The position numbers and the translations under genes were made by a program. DNA of 64,000 nucleotides from JABMMZ01 sp040386935 (GTDB taxonomy: Bacteria > Bacteroidota > Bacteroidia > NS11-12g > UBA955). Where the stretch lies: positions 17,427-81,426 of the forward strand of contig JAZKEQ010000017.1 in the NCBI GenBank assembly GCA_040386935.1, given 5' to 3'. The notes under the pieces were generated by a model that was given only the letters and a program-made list of their open reading frames with translations, was not told where the DNA came from and ran no database searches. Numbering within the stretch: position 1 is the stretch's first letter; every line of letters starts with the position of its first letter. Positions 43,302 to 52,313 of the stretch are shown piece after piece.

Positions 43302-44831
43302 TTGAAAAATAAAGCAACAATAATTGTCCTCTGTTCATTGTTTGTTGTTGCAGCAACGTTGTTACCTGCTTGTAAATCAAAAAAAGGTATAACCAATACC
43401 GCAGGTGCAAATCCAAATACTAAATTCGATCGCACCTATATTGAGGCATGCAATCAATTCAATATCGGCAATTATTCAACTGCCCTGATTTTATTTCAAA
43501 AATGCACCGAGTTAAAACCCCTTGAAGGTTCTGTGTATTATCAGATAAGCCGAATCAAGGAGAAACAAAATGAATTGGATATGGCTTTACAAATGGCTGC
43601 AAAAGCCAATGAACTGGCCCCTGACAATAAATTTTATGCCGAACATTACGCCAACCGTTTACTTGAAATCGGTCAGTACGAAAAAGCCATTAGCATCCTG
43701 AATATTTGTCTAAAAAGTAATCCAGGAGAAGAGCGACTCTATTCGCTATTGGATAGTTTTTATGAATTATTCTACGATAAACAAAAAGCCATTGACACCC
43801 GAATTAATCTTTGGCTTCAATACAAAGCCAATGCCGGTTTAAAAGGTAAAACAGCCCAAAAACTGCTCGATCTCTATAAACAAAAGAAAGATTATATTTC
43901 TGCTCATGGCCTATATAATGAACTTAAAACCGGGGCGCCAAATAAAGTGCAGTATTATGTAGATGAAGCAATACTTTATCTGGAAGAAAATGACGAAAAA
44001 AATGCCCTTTTGAATTACGAAAAGGCTATCTCCATCAATCCTCGCAATTGGGAAGTTAATTATGCCTTATTTCAACACTATGTAAAGACCGGTAACAAAG
44101 AAAAGGCGATTCAATATCTTCAACAGGGTTTACAAAAAGGAACTGCAAGTTTCGAGATGAAATTACCTGCTAGTATTTACATCATTAATCTAATGAAAGT
44201 TGATACCGTCAATAATGTATATGGCAGAATCGTATCAGAGAACCTAACCACTACATCAGGTGCTTCAGGCAAGGCTTATTACACTGCTGCCGAGATTAAT
44301 TACCTGTGTAAAGCCTATTCAAAATCATATGACTTATACATGATGGCTGCAGAGTATGAACCTAATTTATACGATGCCTGGACAGGCGCTATAAAAAGCA
44401 GTTTTAATTTAAAAAACTATGAGAAGGCGATTGCATCATCAGAAAAAGCCATTACATATTTTGCAAATACGGCCTATTTGTATGAAAGGTTGGCCACTGC
44501 CTATAATTTCAACAAGCAATACGACCGTGGGTTCGAATATGCTGTTAATGGCACCAGGTTTGCATTTGATGATACATTGAAAAGCCAACTCTATAAACAA
44601 CAAGCCATTAGCAAATATTTTTCTGGCGATTTTTCGTCATCGAAGAAAGCAGTTGATCAGGCTATTGCAATAAATTCGAAGGATGCTGAGTTATATAATA
44701 TACTTGGCAATATTCTTTTTAAAGAAAACAATACCGACAAAGCGCTTGAGAACTGGAAAAAAGCAAAACAAATGGGACTCCAATCTACTACTCTTGATAG
44801 AAAAATTACTGACAAACAATTGTATGAATAA
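43302..44831 (+). CDS. TPR-repeat lipoprotein
   Basis: 509 residues from TTG 43302, seven bases after the preceding stop. This start gives a proper signal peptide and lipobox (LLPAC, then KSKKG); any earlier start lies inside the preceding gene. The rest is ~12 tetratricopeptide-type helical pairs (SVYYQISRIKEKQNELDMAL; NWEVNYALFQHYVKTGNKEK; AELYNILGNILFKENNTDKA). Probably an outer-membrane scaffold; its constant neighbours DUF4292 and EnvC suggest a role in envelope maintenance. The stop overlaps the next start (ATGAATAA). Confidence 0.88.
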   Translation: MKNKATIIVLCSLFVVAATLLPACKSKKGITNTAGANPNTKFDRTYIEACNQFNIGNYSTALILFQKCTELKPLEGSVYYQISRIKEKQNELDMALQMAAKANELAPDNKFYAEHYANRLLEIGQYEKAISILNICLKSNPGEERLYSLLDSFYELFYDKQKAIDTRINLWLQYKANAGLKGKTAQKLLDLYKQKKDYISAHGLYNELKTGAPNKVQYYVDEAILYLEENDEKNALLNYEKAISINPRNWEVNYALFQHYVKTGNKEKAIQYLQQGLQKGTASFEMKLPASIYIINLMKVDTVNNVYGRIVSENLTTTSGASGKAYYTAAEINYLCKAYSKSYDLYMMAAEYEPNLYDAWTGAIKSSFNLKNYEKAIASSEKAITYFANTAYLYERLATAYNFNKQYDRGFEYAVNGTRFAFDDTLKSQLYKQQAISKYFSGDFSSSKKAVDQAIAINSKDAELYNILGNILFKENNTDKALENWKKAKQMGLQSTTLDRKITDKQLYE

Positions 44832-45606
44832 AACCCTCAAATATCTCCCAATTATTATTCTGCTGATTGTTTCCTGTAAGGCAAGAAAATTTTCTACACC
44901 GGTTACAGTTTCACCTGTTATAATAGATACAGTCAATCAAACAAAAATTCTTACTGCTTCAGATTTATTGGCCTCCTCATTAAAACCCTGGACTTATTTC
45001 TCTTCAAAAGCAGATATCGATTATGTAAATGGCGATAAAAAACAAAGTGTCGGATCAAATATCAGAATGTATAAAGACTCCTTGATCTGGGTTTCTGTCA
45101 ATATGTTTGGGATAGAAGGTGCCCGAATTTTGATTAATAAAGATTCAATGGTTTTGCTCGACAAATTCAATAAGCAATACCGTGTTTATACACGTTCATA
45201 TATTGAAGGCATATTAGGTGCCCCCCTATCAGTTGGAGAGTTACAGAACATCATTCTTGCTCGCCCGGTGTATGCACTCGAACTGTATGAGATCATCACA
45301 AATAATGAACGGGAACTAAAAATAAAAAATACGCAAAAAAGGGTATTCATCGGTCACCACTATCAGAAACAATTCACGACCATTGATACCACCAGAATAG
45401 ACGACCGCACTGCACCTCATTATGCCAATGTTTACTATTCAGGTTATGTGAGCATCAACAATCACAATTTCCCATTAAACACACAGATAAAGGCCTATAA
45501 TGGCATGAGCACAACAGAAATAAAACTGGATTTTACCAATCCGGATTTCGATACACAAGTTTCTTTTAGTTTTGTAATTCCATCCAGCTATGAACGTGTT
45601 AAATAA
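44824..45606 (+). CDS. DUF4292 family lipoprotein
   Basis: 260 residues from ATG 44824, which overlaps the TPR gene stop by 8 bases; a longer in-frame reading inside the TPR gene is not real. Signal peptide with lipobox LLIVSC followed by KARKFS. The body (TYFSSKADIDYVNGDKKQSV; DSLIWVSVNMFGIEGARILI; LLDKFNKQYRVYTRSYI) matches DUF4292, whose fold resembles LolA/LolB lipoprotein carriers. May act in lipoprotein or lipid trafficking; not demonstrated. Confidence 0.87.
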   Translation: MNKTLKYLPIIILLIVSCKARKFSTPVTVSPVIIDTVNQTKILTASDLLASSLKPWTYFSSKADIDYVNGDKKQSVGSNIRMYKDSLIWVSVNMFGIEGARILINKDSMVLLDKFNKQYRVYTRSYIEGILGAPLSVGELQNIILARPVYALELYEIITNNERELKIKNTQKRVFIGHHYQKQFTTIDTTRIDDRTAPHYANVYYSGYVSINNHNFPLNTQIKAYNGMSTTEIKLDFTNPDFDTQVSFSFVIPSSYERVK

Positions 45607-46867
45607 ATGCCACATACTGCTTTTGGCTATGCTGTTTCTTTATACGGAAACATTTGCTCAATTATCTCGTAAAGAACTTGAGAAACAGCGCAAACAGACT
45701 GAAGAACAAATCAGTCTTACAAAGAAAATTCTCAATGATACCAAGCAGAAAAAAAATAAAAATCTGAGAGAATTGGTCTCTATTAATCGGTTGATTGAAA
45801 AACGCGAAGAGTTAATTCAAACAATTAATACAGAAATTCAATATGTCAATTCAGATGTCGAACAAAAGAATAAAGACATGGACAGTTTGAATTATCAGTT
45901 GGACAGAGAAAAGAAAAATTATGCAAAGGCAATTGTCCAAACCTATAAAAACAGAAAAGTATACAACAATGCCTTGTATCTTTTTGCTGCTAAATCATTC
46001 AATCAGCTCTTTCAAAGATTAAAATTTGTACAATATCTATCTCAGGCGCAAACTCGTTTTCTCGCTAAAATAGACGAGAAAAAAATGCAACTTGAAAACA
46101 AATTGGCAGAACTTTTGGGGCTTAAGGTTTCTAAAGAAAAACTGGCCCGTGTTAAGGCTTCTGAAGTAAAAGAACTTGAAGTTGATAAATCAGAAAAAAA
46201 CAAAGCCATTGTTTCATTAACCGGCAAAGAAAAAGAATTAAAACAGCAACTTGACAAACAGAAAAAGGCCAAAGAAAATCTGAATGCCCGCATCAATGAA
46301 TTAATTGCACGTGAAATTGCAGAAGCCCGAAAAAAGGCAAAAGCACAGGCAGCCAAGTCGGGAAAAGTTACTGAAAAAACTACCAAAGGTTCTACAACTA
46401 CACCTAAGGTTGAGACAAAAGAACCCACACTGACTCCCGAAGCAAAAGAATTATCAGATAATTTTGCCGCTAATAAAGGCAAACTACCTTGGCCGGTTGA
46501 AAAAGGATTTATCAGCGAGCGATTTGGCACTCACCCGCATGCTAAGCTCGACCAAGTGATGATTCAGAACAATGGGTTGGATATTCAATCTACTAGCGGT
46601 GCAACAGCCCGCTGTGTTTATAAAGGCACTGTCGCTGCCATTATCACAATTCCGGGTATGGGTAAAACCGTATTGGTTAATCATGGTGAATATTTTACTG
46701 TGTATTCTAAACTGAAAGATGTGACTGTATCACAAGGGCAAACTTTAACACTCAAACAAACCATTGGCACTGTTGATGAAGATGAAGATGGTGCTACTGA
46801 AATACATTTTGAAATATGGCTGAATCAGGACAAGCAAAACCCTGAGTCATGGTTAATGAAAAAATAA
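45590..46867 (+). CDS. EnvC-like murein hydrolase activator (degenerate LytM domain)
   Basis: 425 residues. Signal peptide (LLLAMLFLYTETFAQ), two long coiled-coil segments (25-115 and 155-260) and a C-terminal LytM/M23 domain (~300-425). Zinc-site residues are altered: the HxGxD motif reads N-N-G-L-D (327-331), the YxHL His is Ser373, and the HxH motif reads E-I-H (404-406). That matches EnvC-type activators of N-acetylmuramoyl-L-alanine amidases rather than an active endopeptidase. Start ATG overlaps DUF4292 by 17 bases. Confidence 0.88.
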   Translation: MNVLNKCHILLLAMLFLYTETFAQLSRKELEKQRKQTEEQISLTKKILNDTKQKKNKNLRELVSINRLIEKREELIQTINTEIQYVNSDVEQKNKDMDSLNYQLDREKKNYAKAIVQTYKNRKVYNNALYLFAAKSFNQLFQRLKFVQYLSQAQTRFLAKIDEKKMQLENKLAELLGLKVSKEKLARVKASEVKELEVDKSEKNKAIVSLTGKEKELKQQLDKQKKAKENLNARINELIAREIAEARKKAKAQAAKSGKVTEKTTKGSTTTPKVETKEPTLTPEAKELSDNFAANKGKLPWPVEKGFISERFGTHPHAKLDQVMIQNNGLDIQSTSGATARCVYKGTVAAIITIPGMGKTVLVNHGEYFTVYSKLKDVTVSQGQTLTLKQTIGTVDEDEDGATEIHFEIWLNQDKQNPESWLMKK

Positions 46868-46872
46868 TTGTC

Positions 46873-47721
46873 ATGAAAATATCTACAATAGCGATAGCAG
46901 GTGCCGGCACCATGGGTGCAGGAATAGCACAGGTTTGCGCCAATGCCGACTTTAAAGTTTTATTATTTGACATTAATGCTGACATGCTTGCAAAAGCAGA
47001 AAATGGCATTAAGACTTCGCTTAAAAAACTGGTTGATCTTGGAAAAATAACATCAGTAAGAGCTGATGAAATATCCGGACAAATTGCTTTCGTAAATGAC
47101 ATACAATTGGTAAAGGCGGATTTAATCATTGAAGCAATCGTTGAAAGAGTGGGCCCTAAGGTTGATCTCTTTACGCAATTAATGGCGCTTAACGGCAATC
47201 AAACGATCTACGCAACCAATACTTCCTCGATTCCAATTACTCAAATAGCTGCCCAATTGCCTTATCCTACCCAGGTAATAGGCATTCATTTTTTTAATCC
47301 TGCACAAATCATGAAGTTGGTTGAGATTATTAAAGGTGCAAAGACAGATGAAAAGTTGATTGAAATCACTCGTGAATTAATCATTAAATTAGGAAAAACA
47401 CCTGTTATAGCAGCCGATTCACCCGGATTTATTGTCAATAGAGTTGCCCGTTTATATTATGTTGAAGCGCTCAAAATAATGGAAGAAAATGTGACTGATT
47501 TTAAAAGTATTGACCGATTGATGGAAGCATCAGGTTTTAAAATGGGGCCATTCCGGTTAATGGATTTGATAGGTGTAGACACCAATTATTCAGTTACAGA
47601 AAGTCAATATGCCCTATTTAATCACGAACCGCGATTTAGACCGAGCAGAATTCAAAAACAAAAAGTAGATGCAGGACTTCATGGAAAAAAAACAGGAGAG
47701 GGATTTTACAGCTATGAATAA
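46873..47721 (+). CDS. 3-hydroxybutyryl-CoA / 3-hydroxyacyl-CoA dehydrogenase
   Basis: 282 residues, the full length of single-domain HBD/PaaH enzymes, from ATG 46873; an ATG at 46849 overlapping envC is less likely. NAD-binding GAGTMGAGIAQ (10-20), adenine-pocket Asp (FDINAD), NTSSIPIT, catalytic His in GIHFFNPAQIMKLVEI, and SPGFIVNRV. Oxidises L-3-hydroxyacyl-CoA in beta-oxidation or butyrate-type metabolism. Its place in an envelope gene cluster is probably a transcription convenience. The stop overlaps the next start (ATGAATAA). Confidence 0.93.
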   Translation: MKISTIAIAGAGTMGAGIAQVCANADFKVLLFDINADMLAKAENGIKTSLKKLVDLGKITSVRADEISGQIAFVNDIQLVKADLIIEAIVERVGPKVDLFTQLMALNGNQTIYATNTSSIPITQIAAQLPYPTQVIGIHFFNPAQIMKLVEIIKGAKTDEKLIEITRELIIKLGKTPVIAADSPGFIVNRVARLYYVEALKIMEENVTDFKSIDRLMEASGFKMGPFRLMDLIGVDTNYSVTESQYALFNHEPRFRPSRIQKQKVDAGLHGKKTGEGFYSYE

Positions 47722-48163
47722 ATATATTTTTATATACATTTTTATTGTCTTTTCTGCTTGTGGTAAGCAATCAGATGACAATCAGGATCCTATTAATGAT
47801 GTGCCGGTGAATATCACTATTAATTTATCATTACCTGCTTATTTTCATCTCCAAAATGTTGGAACCCATGTGTATGAAAGCGGTGGAGTAAAAGGCGTGG
47901 TATTGGTCCATCACACCGATGATAATTTTTATGCATTCGACCGTGCATGTAGCTTCCAGCCTTCATTATCAACTTGTTCCAGAATCGAAGTCGATTCATT
48001 GTATTACCAATTCAGATGTGGTCAAACAACTACTTCCGGATTTCAAAAATGTTGTGATTCAAGATTTTTTTTCGATGGAAATGTTGCACAATCACCTGCT
48101 CGTTATCCATTGAAATCATATAGGGTTTCACGTTCCGGTAACATATTATACATAACAAATTAA
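47714..48163 (+). CDS. Rieske-like lipoprotein without the iron-sulfur ligands
   Basis: 149 residues from ATG 47714. Lipobox FSAC (Cys16). The C-terminal ~110 residues follow a Rieske fold pattern: VVLVHHTDDNFYAFDRACS, then FRCGQTT...CCDSRFFFDGNVAQSP and PLKSYRVSRSGNILYI. The CxH and CxxH ligand pairs are not conserved (C-S-F; C-C-D-S), so it probably binds no [2Fe-2S] cluster or uses cysteines for something else. I recall similar lipoproteins in this phylum but cannot confirm them here. Confidence 0.65.
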   Translation: MNKYIFIYIFIVFSACGKQSDDNQDPINDVPVNITINLSLPAYFHLQNVGTHVYESGGVKGVVLVHHTDDNFYAFDRACSFQPSLSTCSRIEVDSLYYQFRCGQTTTSGFQKCCDSRFFFDGNVAQSPARYPLKSYRVSRSGNILYITN

Positions 48164-48178
48164 ATTTTTTTTAAAAAA

Positions 48179-48211
48179 TTGTAGTAAAAGTTATTCCTTT
48201 TTATATATTTG
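48179..48211 (+). promoter_or_regulatory. Promoter of the OmpA gene
   Basis: TTG (48179-48181), 22-base spacer, TATATTTG (48204-48211). ATG at 48250 leaves a ~34-base AU-rich leader, the longest of the promoters seen here, fitting a highly expressed gene. Confidence 0.6.
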
Positions 48212-48249
48212 TCGGGTTGTAAAACTTTTGTAAAATTTTAATACAGCTT

Positions 48250-49785
48250 ATGATGAAAAAACATTTACTACTTACATTTAGTGCCTTTATCCTTATAATT
48301 GAGGCATTTTCACAATCAGCAGGGCGGAGACTTGGAATAGAGATTAACGGGGGGATCAATGAGTATCAAGGAGATTTAGGTTCTGCTCTCTTTTTTGCCA
48401 GAAAGCCTAATTACCAAGGTTTGGGAGGTTCAATAAGCTATTATTTAAATCCTAATATTGACGTTTGCTTTTTCGGTTCAGGTGGCGATGTGGGCTATTT
48501 TGCTACACTGCCATACGTATTGCCTCACCTTACTTACCAAAGTTTCAGAGCTAACGTTGCTACTGTTAATGGCGGTATTCGCTACAAATTCTTAAAAGAC
48601 AAGCCTTTCACACCTTACATCATGTTGGGTGTTGGTGGTGTATACTTACACAGCGATGTTAGTCAGAGCCCTGATTCTTACACTGGCGCTGCAGGTAACC
48701 TTGCAGGTGGCTTTGGTTTCCAATACAGCTTAAGTGAAAAAATTGGAATAAGATTACAATCCATGACCAACTATACTTTCAATGATATTTGGGATGGTGC
48801 TCCTTTTTCTTACCTAACACACACGAGAAATAAAAACAATGACTTGTTCATGTATCACTCATTGGGCTTGTTTTACAACATTCCTTATGGCGATGCAATG
48901 GAGGGTGGTACATCACTGAAAGATAAAGACAAAGACGGTGTGCCTGACAAATTGGATAAATGTCCTAAAACATTGCCTTGGCAGTTACCTGTTAACGATG
49001 AAGGTTGTCCTAAAGATTCTGATTTAGATACAATACCTGATTATATGGATAGTTGTAAATTTGAATTCGGTCCACGTAAATTCAACGGCTGCCCTGACAA
49101 AGACAATGATGGTATCCAGGATAAAGATGACCGTTGCCCAGATAAAGCAGGACCTGTTGAATTCAACGGTTGCCCTGATACTGATGGTGATGGTATCATT
49201 GATATCGAAGACCAATGTCCTAAAGAAAAAGGTTTGAAAGAATTTAATGGTTGCCCAGATTCAGACGGTGATGGTATCGAAGACAGAAAAGACAAATGTC
49301 CTGCTGTTGTCGGTCCGGCTGCCGGTGAAGGTTGCCCTGATACTGACGGTGACGGAGTTTATGACAATACTGACGTTTGTCCTAAAGTACCTGGTATCGT
49401 TGGAAATAAAGGTTGCCCAGAAATTAAACAAGAAGTAGTTGCTAAAATTGCTTTGGCTGCTAAAGGTATCAACTTTGAAACAGGCAGCGATGTTATCAAA
49501 CCTGAATCTTATGATGATTTAGATGCACTTGTTAAAATTTTGAATGAATACCCTGAGGCTAACGTATCAATAGATGGTCACACTGATAATGCAGGTGTTC
49601 CTGCCGCTAATCTTGATCTTTCTCAAAGACGTGCCAATGCTGTAAGAGCTTATTTGATTAACAAAGGCGTTTCGGCTGCAAGATTAACTGCAATGGGATA
49701 TGGTGATACCCAACCTATTGCTGATAATAAAACGGCCGCAGGTAAAGCTAAAAACAGAAGAGTAGACTTCAAATTGACCTACTAG
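48250..49785 (+). CDS. OmpA family protein with thrombospondin type-3 repeats
   Basis: 511 residues. Signal peptide; an N-terminal 8-strand barrel-like domain (~25-215); five to six calcium-binding TSP type-3 repeats (~220-395; DxDxDGxxD with FNGCPD links); and an OmpA peptidoglycan-binding domain (~400-511) with NFETGSDVI, DGHTDNAG and LSQRRANAVRAYL. Anchors the outer membrane to peptidoglycan. The TSP3 segment is repetitive at the DNA level too. Strong promoter and terminator flank it; monocistronic. MM start: either ATG is possible. Confidence 0.95.
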   Translation: MMKKHLLLTFSAFILIIEAFSQSAGRRLGIEINGGINEYQGDLGSALFFARKPNYQGLGGSISYYLNPNIDVCFFGSGGDVGYFATLPYVLPHLTYQSFRANVATVNGGIRYKFLKDKPFTPYIMLGVGGVYLHSDVSQSPDSYTGAAGNLAGGFGFQYSLSEKIGIRLQSMTNYTFNDIWDGAPFSYLTHTRNKNNDLFMYHSLGLFYNIPYGDAMEGGTSLKDKDKDGVPDKLDKCPKTLPWQLPVNDEGCPKDSDLDTIPDYMDSCKFEFGPRKFNGCPDKDNDGIQDKDDRCPDKAGPVEFNGCPDTDGDGIIDIEDQCPKEKGLKEFNGCPDSDGDGIEDRKDKCPAVVGPAAGEGCPDTDGDGVYDNTDVCPKVPGIVGNKGCPEIKQEVVAKIALAAKGINFETGSDVIKPESYDDLDALVKILNEYPEANVSIDGHTDNAGVPAANLDLSQRRANAVRAYLINKGVSAARLTAMGYGDTQPIADNKTAAGKAKNRRVDFKLTY

Positions 49786-49804
49786 GTCTAATTAAAAATT
49801 ATAT

Positions 49805-49837
49805 AAAAAAAGGCGGATGTTATATCCGCCTTTTTTT
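49805..49837 (+). terminator. Rho-independent terminator of the OmpA gene
   Basis: GGCGGAT-GTTAT-ATCCGCC with A7 before and T7 after; the symmetrical flanks let it work for both the OmpA gene and the convergent aat operon. Confidence 0.9.
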
Positions 49838-49879
49838 ATGCCTTCTTTTTTAGCATTAAAAAAATATTAAAAAAAGAAA

Positions 49880-50434
49880 TTACCTGTATTTATCCAAATG
49901 CTCTAAGTACTCTGACTGCGGAATTTCTCTGGCTCCAAATTGCCTCAGGTGATCAGTTATAAATTGGCAGTCCAATAATCTGTAATTATTCTCACGCATC
50001 CATTCTACTAAAAAAACCAGTGCTACTTTACTGGCATTGGTTACATGGTGAAACATGCTTTCTCCAAAAAACATTTGTCCCAGGGCTACACCGTATAAGC
50101 CACCAACCAACTCATTATTCTGCCAGGTTTCGAAACTAAATCCATAACCCATGGCGTGCAACCCGCAATAGGTCTCTATAATTTCATCTGATATCCATGT
50201 CTCATCTCGCATTGCACATGCCCGCATAGTCGCTTCAAAATTGCTATTAATGCGCAATTCAAACGATTTACTATTATAAAGTTTTCTTAGATTTTTATTG
50301 CATTTAAACTCATCAAGAAAAATAACACCACGCATTTCAGGTTCATACCAATAGATGGCATTATCCTCATCGGGCTCTGCCATTGGAAAAACCCCTTGGG
50401 TATAACCGTGCAATACCTGATGAGCACTTAGCAT
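49880..50434 (-). CDS. aat: Leucyl/phenylalanyl-tRNA-protein transferase
   Basis: N-end rule enzyme adding Leu or Phe to proteins with N-terminal Arg/Lys. Motifs: GVFPMAEPD (14-22), WYEPEMRGVI, ELVGGLYGVALGQMFFGESM (two parts), HHVTNASKVAL and LLDCQFITDHLRQFGAREIP. At 184 residues it lacks about 30 N-terminal residues compared with the E. coli enzyme and the C-terminal tail; the catalytic core is complete. Nine bases after the PfkB kinase gene. Confidence 0.94.
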   Translation of the reverse strand: MLSAHQVLHGYTQGVFPMAEPDEDNAIYWYEPEMRGVIFLDEFKCNKNLRKLYNSKSFELRINSNFEATMRACAMRDETWISDEIIETYCGLHAMGYGFSFETWQNNELVGGLYGVALGQMFFGESMFHHVTNASKVALVFLVEWMRENNYRLLDCQFITDHLRQFGAREIPQSEYLEHLDKYR

Positions 50435-50443
50435 AGTATTCGA

Positions 50444-51364
50444 TTAAACTGTCTGTTCAATACTGCTCAAAGCATAAAAAGCTTTTACTCTTTCTGTCAA
50501 TGCTTCTTCAGTAATATTGAGAATATTTTCAGTTCCAAATTTTTCAACACAAAAACTGGCCATTGCACTTCCATAAATCAAGGCTCGTTTCATATTTGAA
50601 AAACTGATATCGCCTGTTTTAGCCAGCCAGCCTATGAAACCACCTGCAAATGTATCGCCTGCTCCTGTTGGGTCAAATACATTTTCTAAAGGCATAGCAG
50701 GAGCGAAAAACATATGGTGATCATAAAACAATAATGCACCGTGCTCGCCTTTTTTAATGATTAAATAACGCGGGCCCATGCTTTGGATTTTTTTTGCTGC
50801 TTTTAATAGGCTGTATTCACCCGACAATTGGCGCGCTTCTTCATCATTTATAGTCAATACATCCACCATAGCAATACTTTTCTTTAAATCATCCATGGCA
50901 ATATCCATCCAAAAGTTCATCGTATCCATCACAATCAGCTTTGGTCTTGCAGATAATCTGTCAATAAGAGTGCTTTGAACAACTGGGGCAAGATTTCCCA
51001 ACATCAAAAAGTCCGGTGCTTTATATGATTCTGGAACTATGGGATCAAAATCAGCCAATACATTGAGTTCTGTTATAAGGGTCTCGCGGCTATTCATATC
51101 ATTGAAATATCTGCCACTCCAGAAAAAAGATTTTTCTCCTTGTTTAATCTGTAATCCATCGGTATTCACCCCTTTTTCATTTAATAATGTAATATAGGGT
51201 TGAGGAAAATCTTCACCCACAACTGCAATAAGATTAACATCTTTCGTAAAATAAGAGGCTGCAAGGCTGATATAAGTAGCTGCGCCACCGATTATTTTAT
51301 CTGTTTTGCCAAATGGCGTTTCAATTGCATCAAATGCAACTGTTCCGGTAACTAATAAACTCAT
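50444..51364 (-). CDS. PfkB family carbohydrate/nucleoside kinase
   Basis: 306 residues, ribokinase fold. N-terminal GGAATYISLAASYF substrate motif, NDEEARQLSG, and the C-terminal anion-hole motif DPTGAGDTFAGGFIG with the catalytic Asp. Sugar or nucleoside substrate not assignable. Start ATG 51364; a CATTTTTG near-box lies upstream on the minus strand. Co-transcribed with aat. Confidence 0.92.
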   Translation of the reverse strand: MSLLVTGTVAFDAIETPFGKTDKIIGGAATYISLAASYFTKDVNLIAVVGEDFPQPYITLLNEKGVNTDGLQIKQGEKSFFWSGRYFNDMNSRETLITELNVLADFDPIVPESYKAPDFLMLGNLAPVVQSTLIDRLSARPKLIVMDTMNFWMDIAMDDLKKSIAMVDVLTINDEEARQLSGEYSLLKAAKKIQSMGPRYLIIKKGEHGALLFYDHHMFFAPAMPLENVFDPTGAGDTFAGGFIGWLAKTGDISFSNMKRALIYGSAMASFCVEKFGTENILNITEEALTERVKAFYALSSIEQTV

Positions 51365-51413
51365 TTATTGTATTTTTCATGCAAAAATGAGGCTAATTAA
51401 TGGATTTAAGAAA

Positions 51414-52313
51414 TTATTGTTGAAAATGAATAGTGTCTACTTTAACGCTCCTGCCTACAAAAGAGCCAAATGCATTGGGAATATTTCCATTGACGATTGT
51501 GGGTTGTGAAAATGGATCATTCTGATAAAATATGTGTTCATTTAAAGTGGTATAATACTGAAATGACCCTGCTGTATAGTGCTCAGTATATACCACCAGA
51601 TAGTGTGGTTTTTGCCTATTGTTTCTAATAATGACAGATGATCCTACTCGTAAAATAGCTGTAGTATTATTGAAATACTTATCAGACCACAGTAGATGTT
51701 TTTTAGAAAATTTGGAGAAATCACTTTCAGTTAAAATAGGGTCAACTGTTTCAATATCTATCCATTCATTTTTATCAATTGTATCATCCGGCTGTCCGTT
51801 GGCATCTAATGTATAATACTCATAAAAATAACGCATTTTCATGCCATAATAATTGGTACTTATCTGCTTATCACTTAGCGCAGCTTCTATAGAAAAGAAC
51901 CCAGGCTTACCCTGAAAGAATATGCGTGAAGTATCCGTTATATTAATATCAGGTTGTGTTGGGACACTATCGAAAGCCCAATATACTGATGAATTAATGG
52001 CAATCTTAGCCAGATACTTCTTAGAAGGCAATGCCTTTATTGCCCCTTTATACCAACCATTTCCTGCATTGGCAAGATTTTCAATTAGCTGAGTGTCCTG
52101 ATCGTAAATAGTAACCATTGCTCCCGATTCAAATACAACAGGTACATTTTCTGTGATACCTTGGGTATAGCTTAACCTTACAGTTATAAAACTATCACTG
52201 CTCAATACAGAATTAACCACTAGAATGGGCGCTTCCTTAGGCAGAACAATATCGGTATTTTGCCGGCATCCAAGTGCTAATAAAATGGGCCATATGTAGT
52301 GCTTGATTCTCAA
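51414..52313 (-). CDS. DUF4249 lipoprotein, partner of the TonB receptor
   Basis: 299 residues. TTG start (52313) overlaps the receptor stop TGA as TTGA. Signal peptide with lipobox ALGC (Cys16). Sequence EAPILVVNSVLSSDSFITVRLSYTQ is typical of DUF4249, a beta-sandwich surface lipoprotein family regularly encoded after TonB-dependent receptors in Bacteroidota and thought to work with them in a SusD-like manner. Substrate unknown. Confidence 0.88.
   Translation of the reverse strand: MRIKHYIWPILLALGCRQNTDIVLPKEAPILVVNSVLSSDSFITVRLSYTQGITENVPVVFESGAMVTIYDQDTQLIENLANAGNGWYKGAIKALPSKKYLAKIAINSSVYWAFDSVPTQPDINITDTSRIFFQGKPGFFSIEAALSDKQISTNYYGMKMRYFYEYYTLDANGQPDDTIDKNEWIDIETVDPILTESDFSKFSKKHLLWSDKYFNNTTAILRVGSSVIIRNNRQKPHYLVVYTEHYTAGSFQYYTTLNEHIFYQNDPFSQPTIVNGNIPNAFGSFVGRSVKVDTIHFQQ

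Noticed and set aside
44683..44823. Longer N-terminus of the DUF4292 lipoprotein
   Set aside because: It lies out of frame inside the TPR gene; the signal peptide begins at ATG 44824.
48930..49430. Tandem DNA repeats inside the OmpA gene
   Set aside because: They encode the calcium-binding thrombospondin type-3 repeats; explained by the protein.
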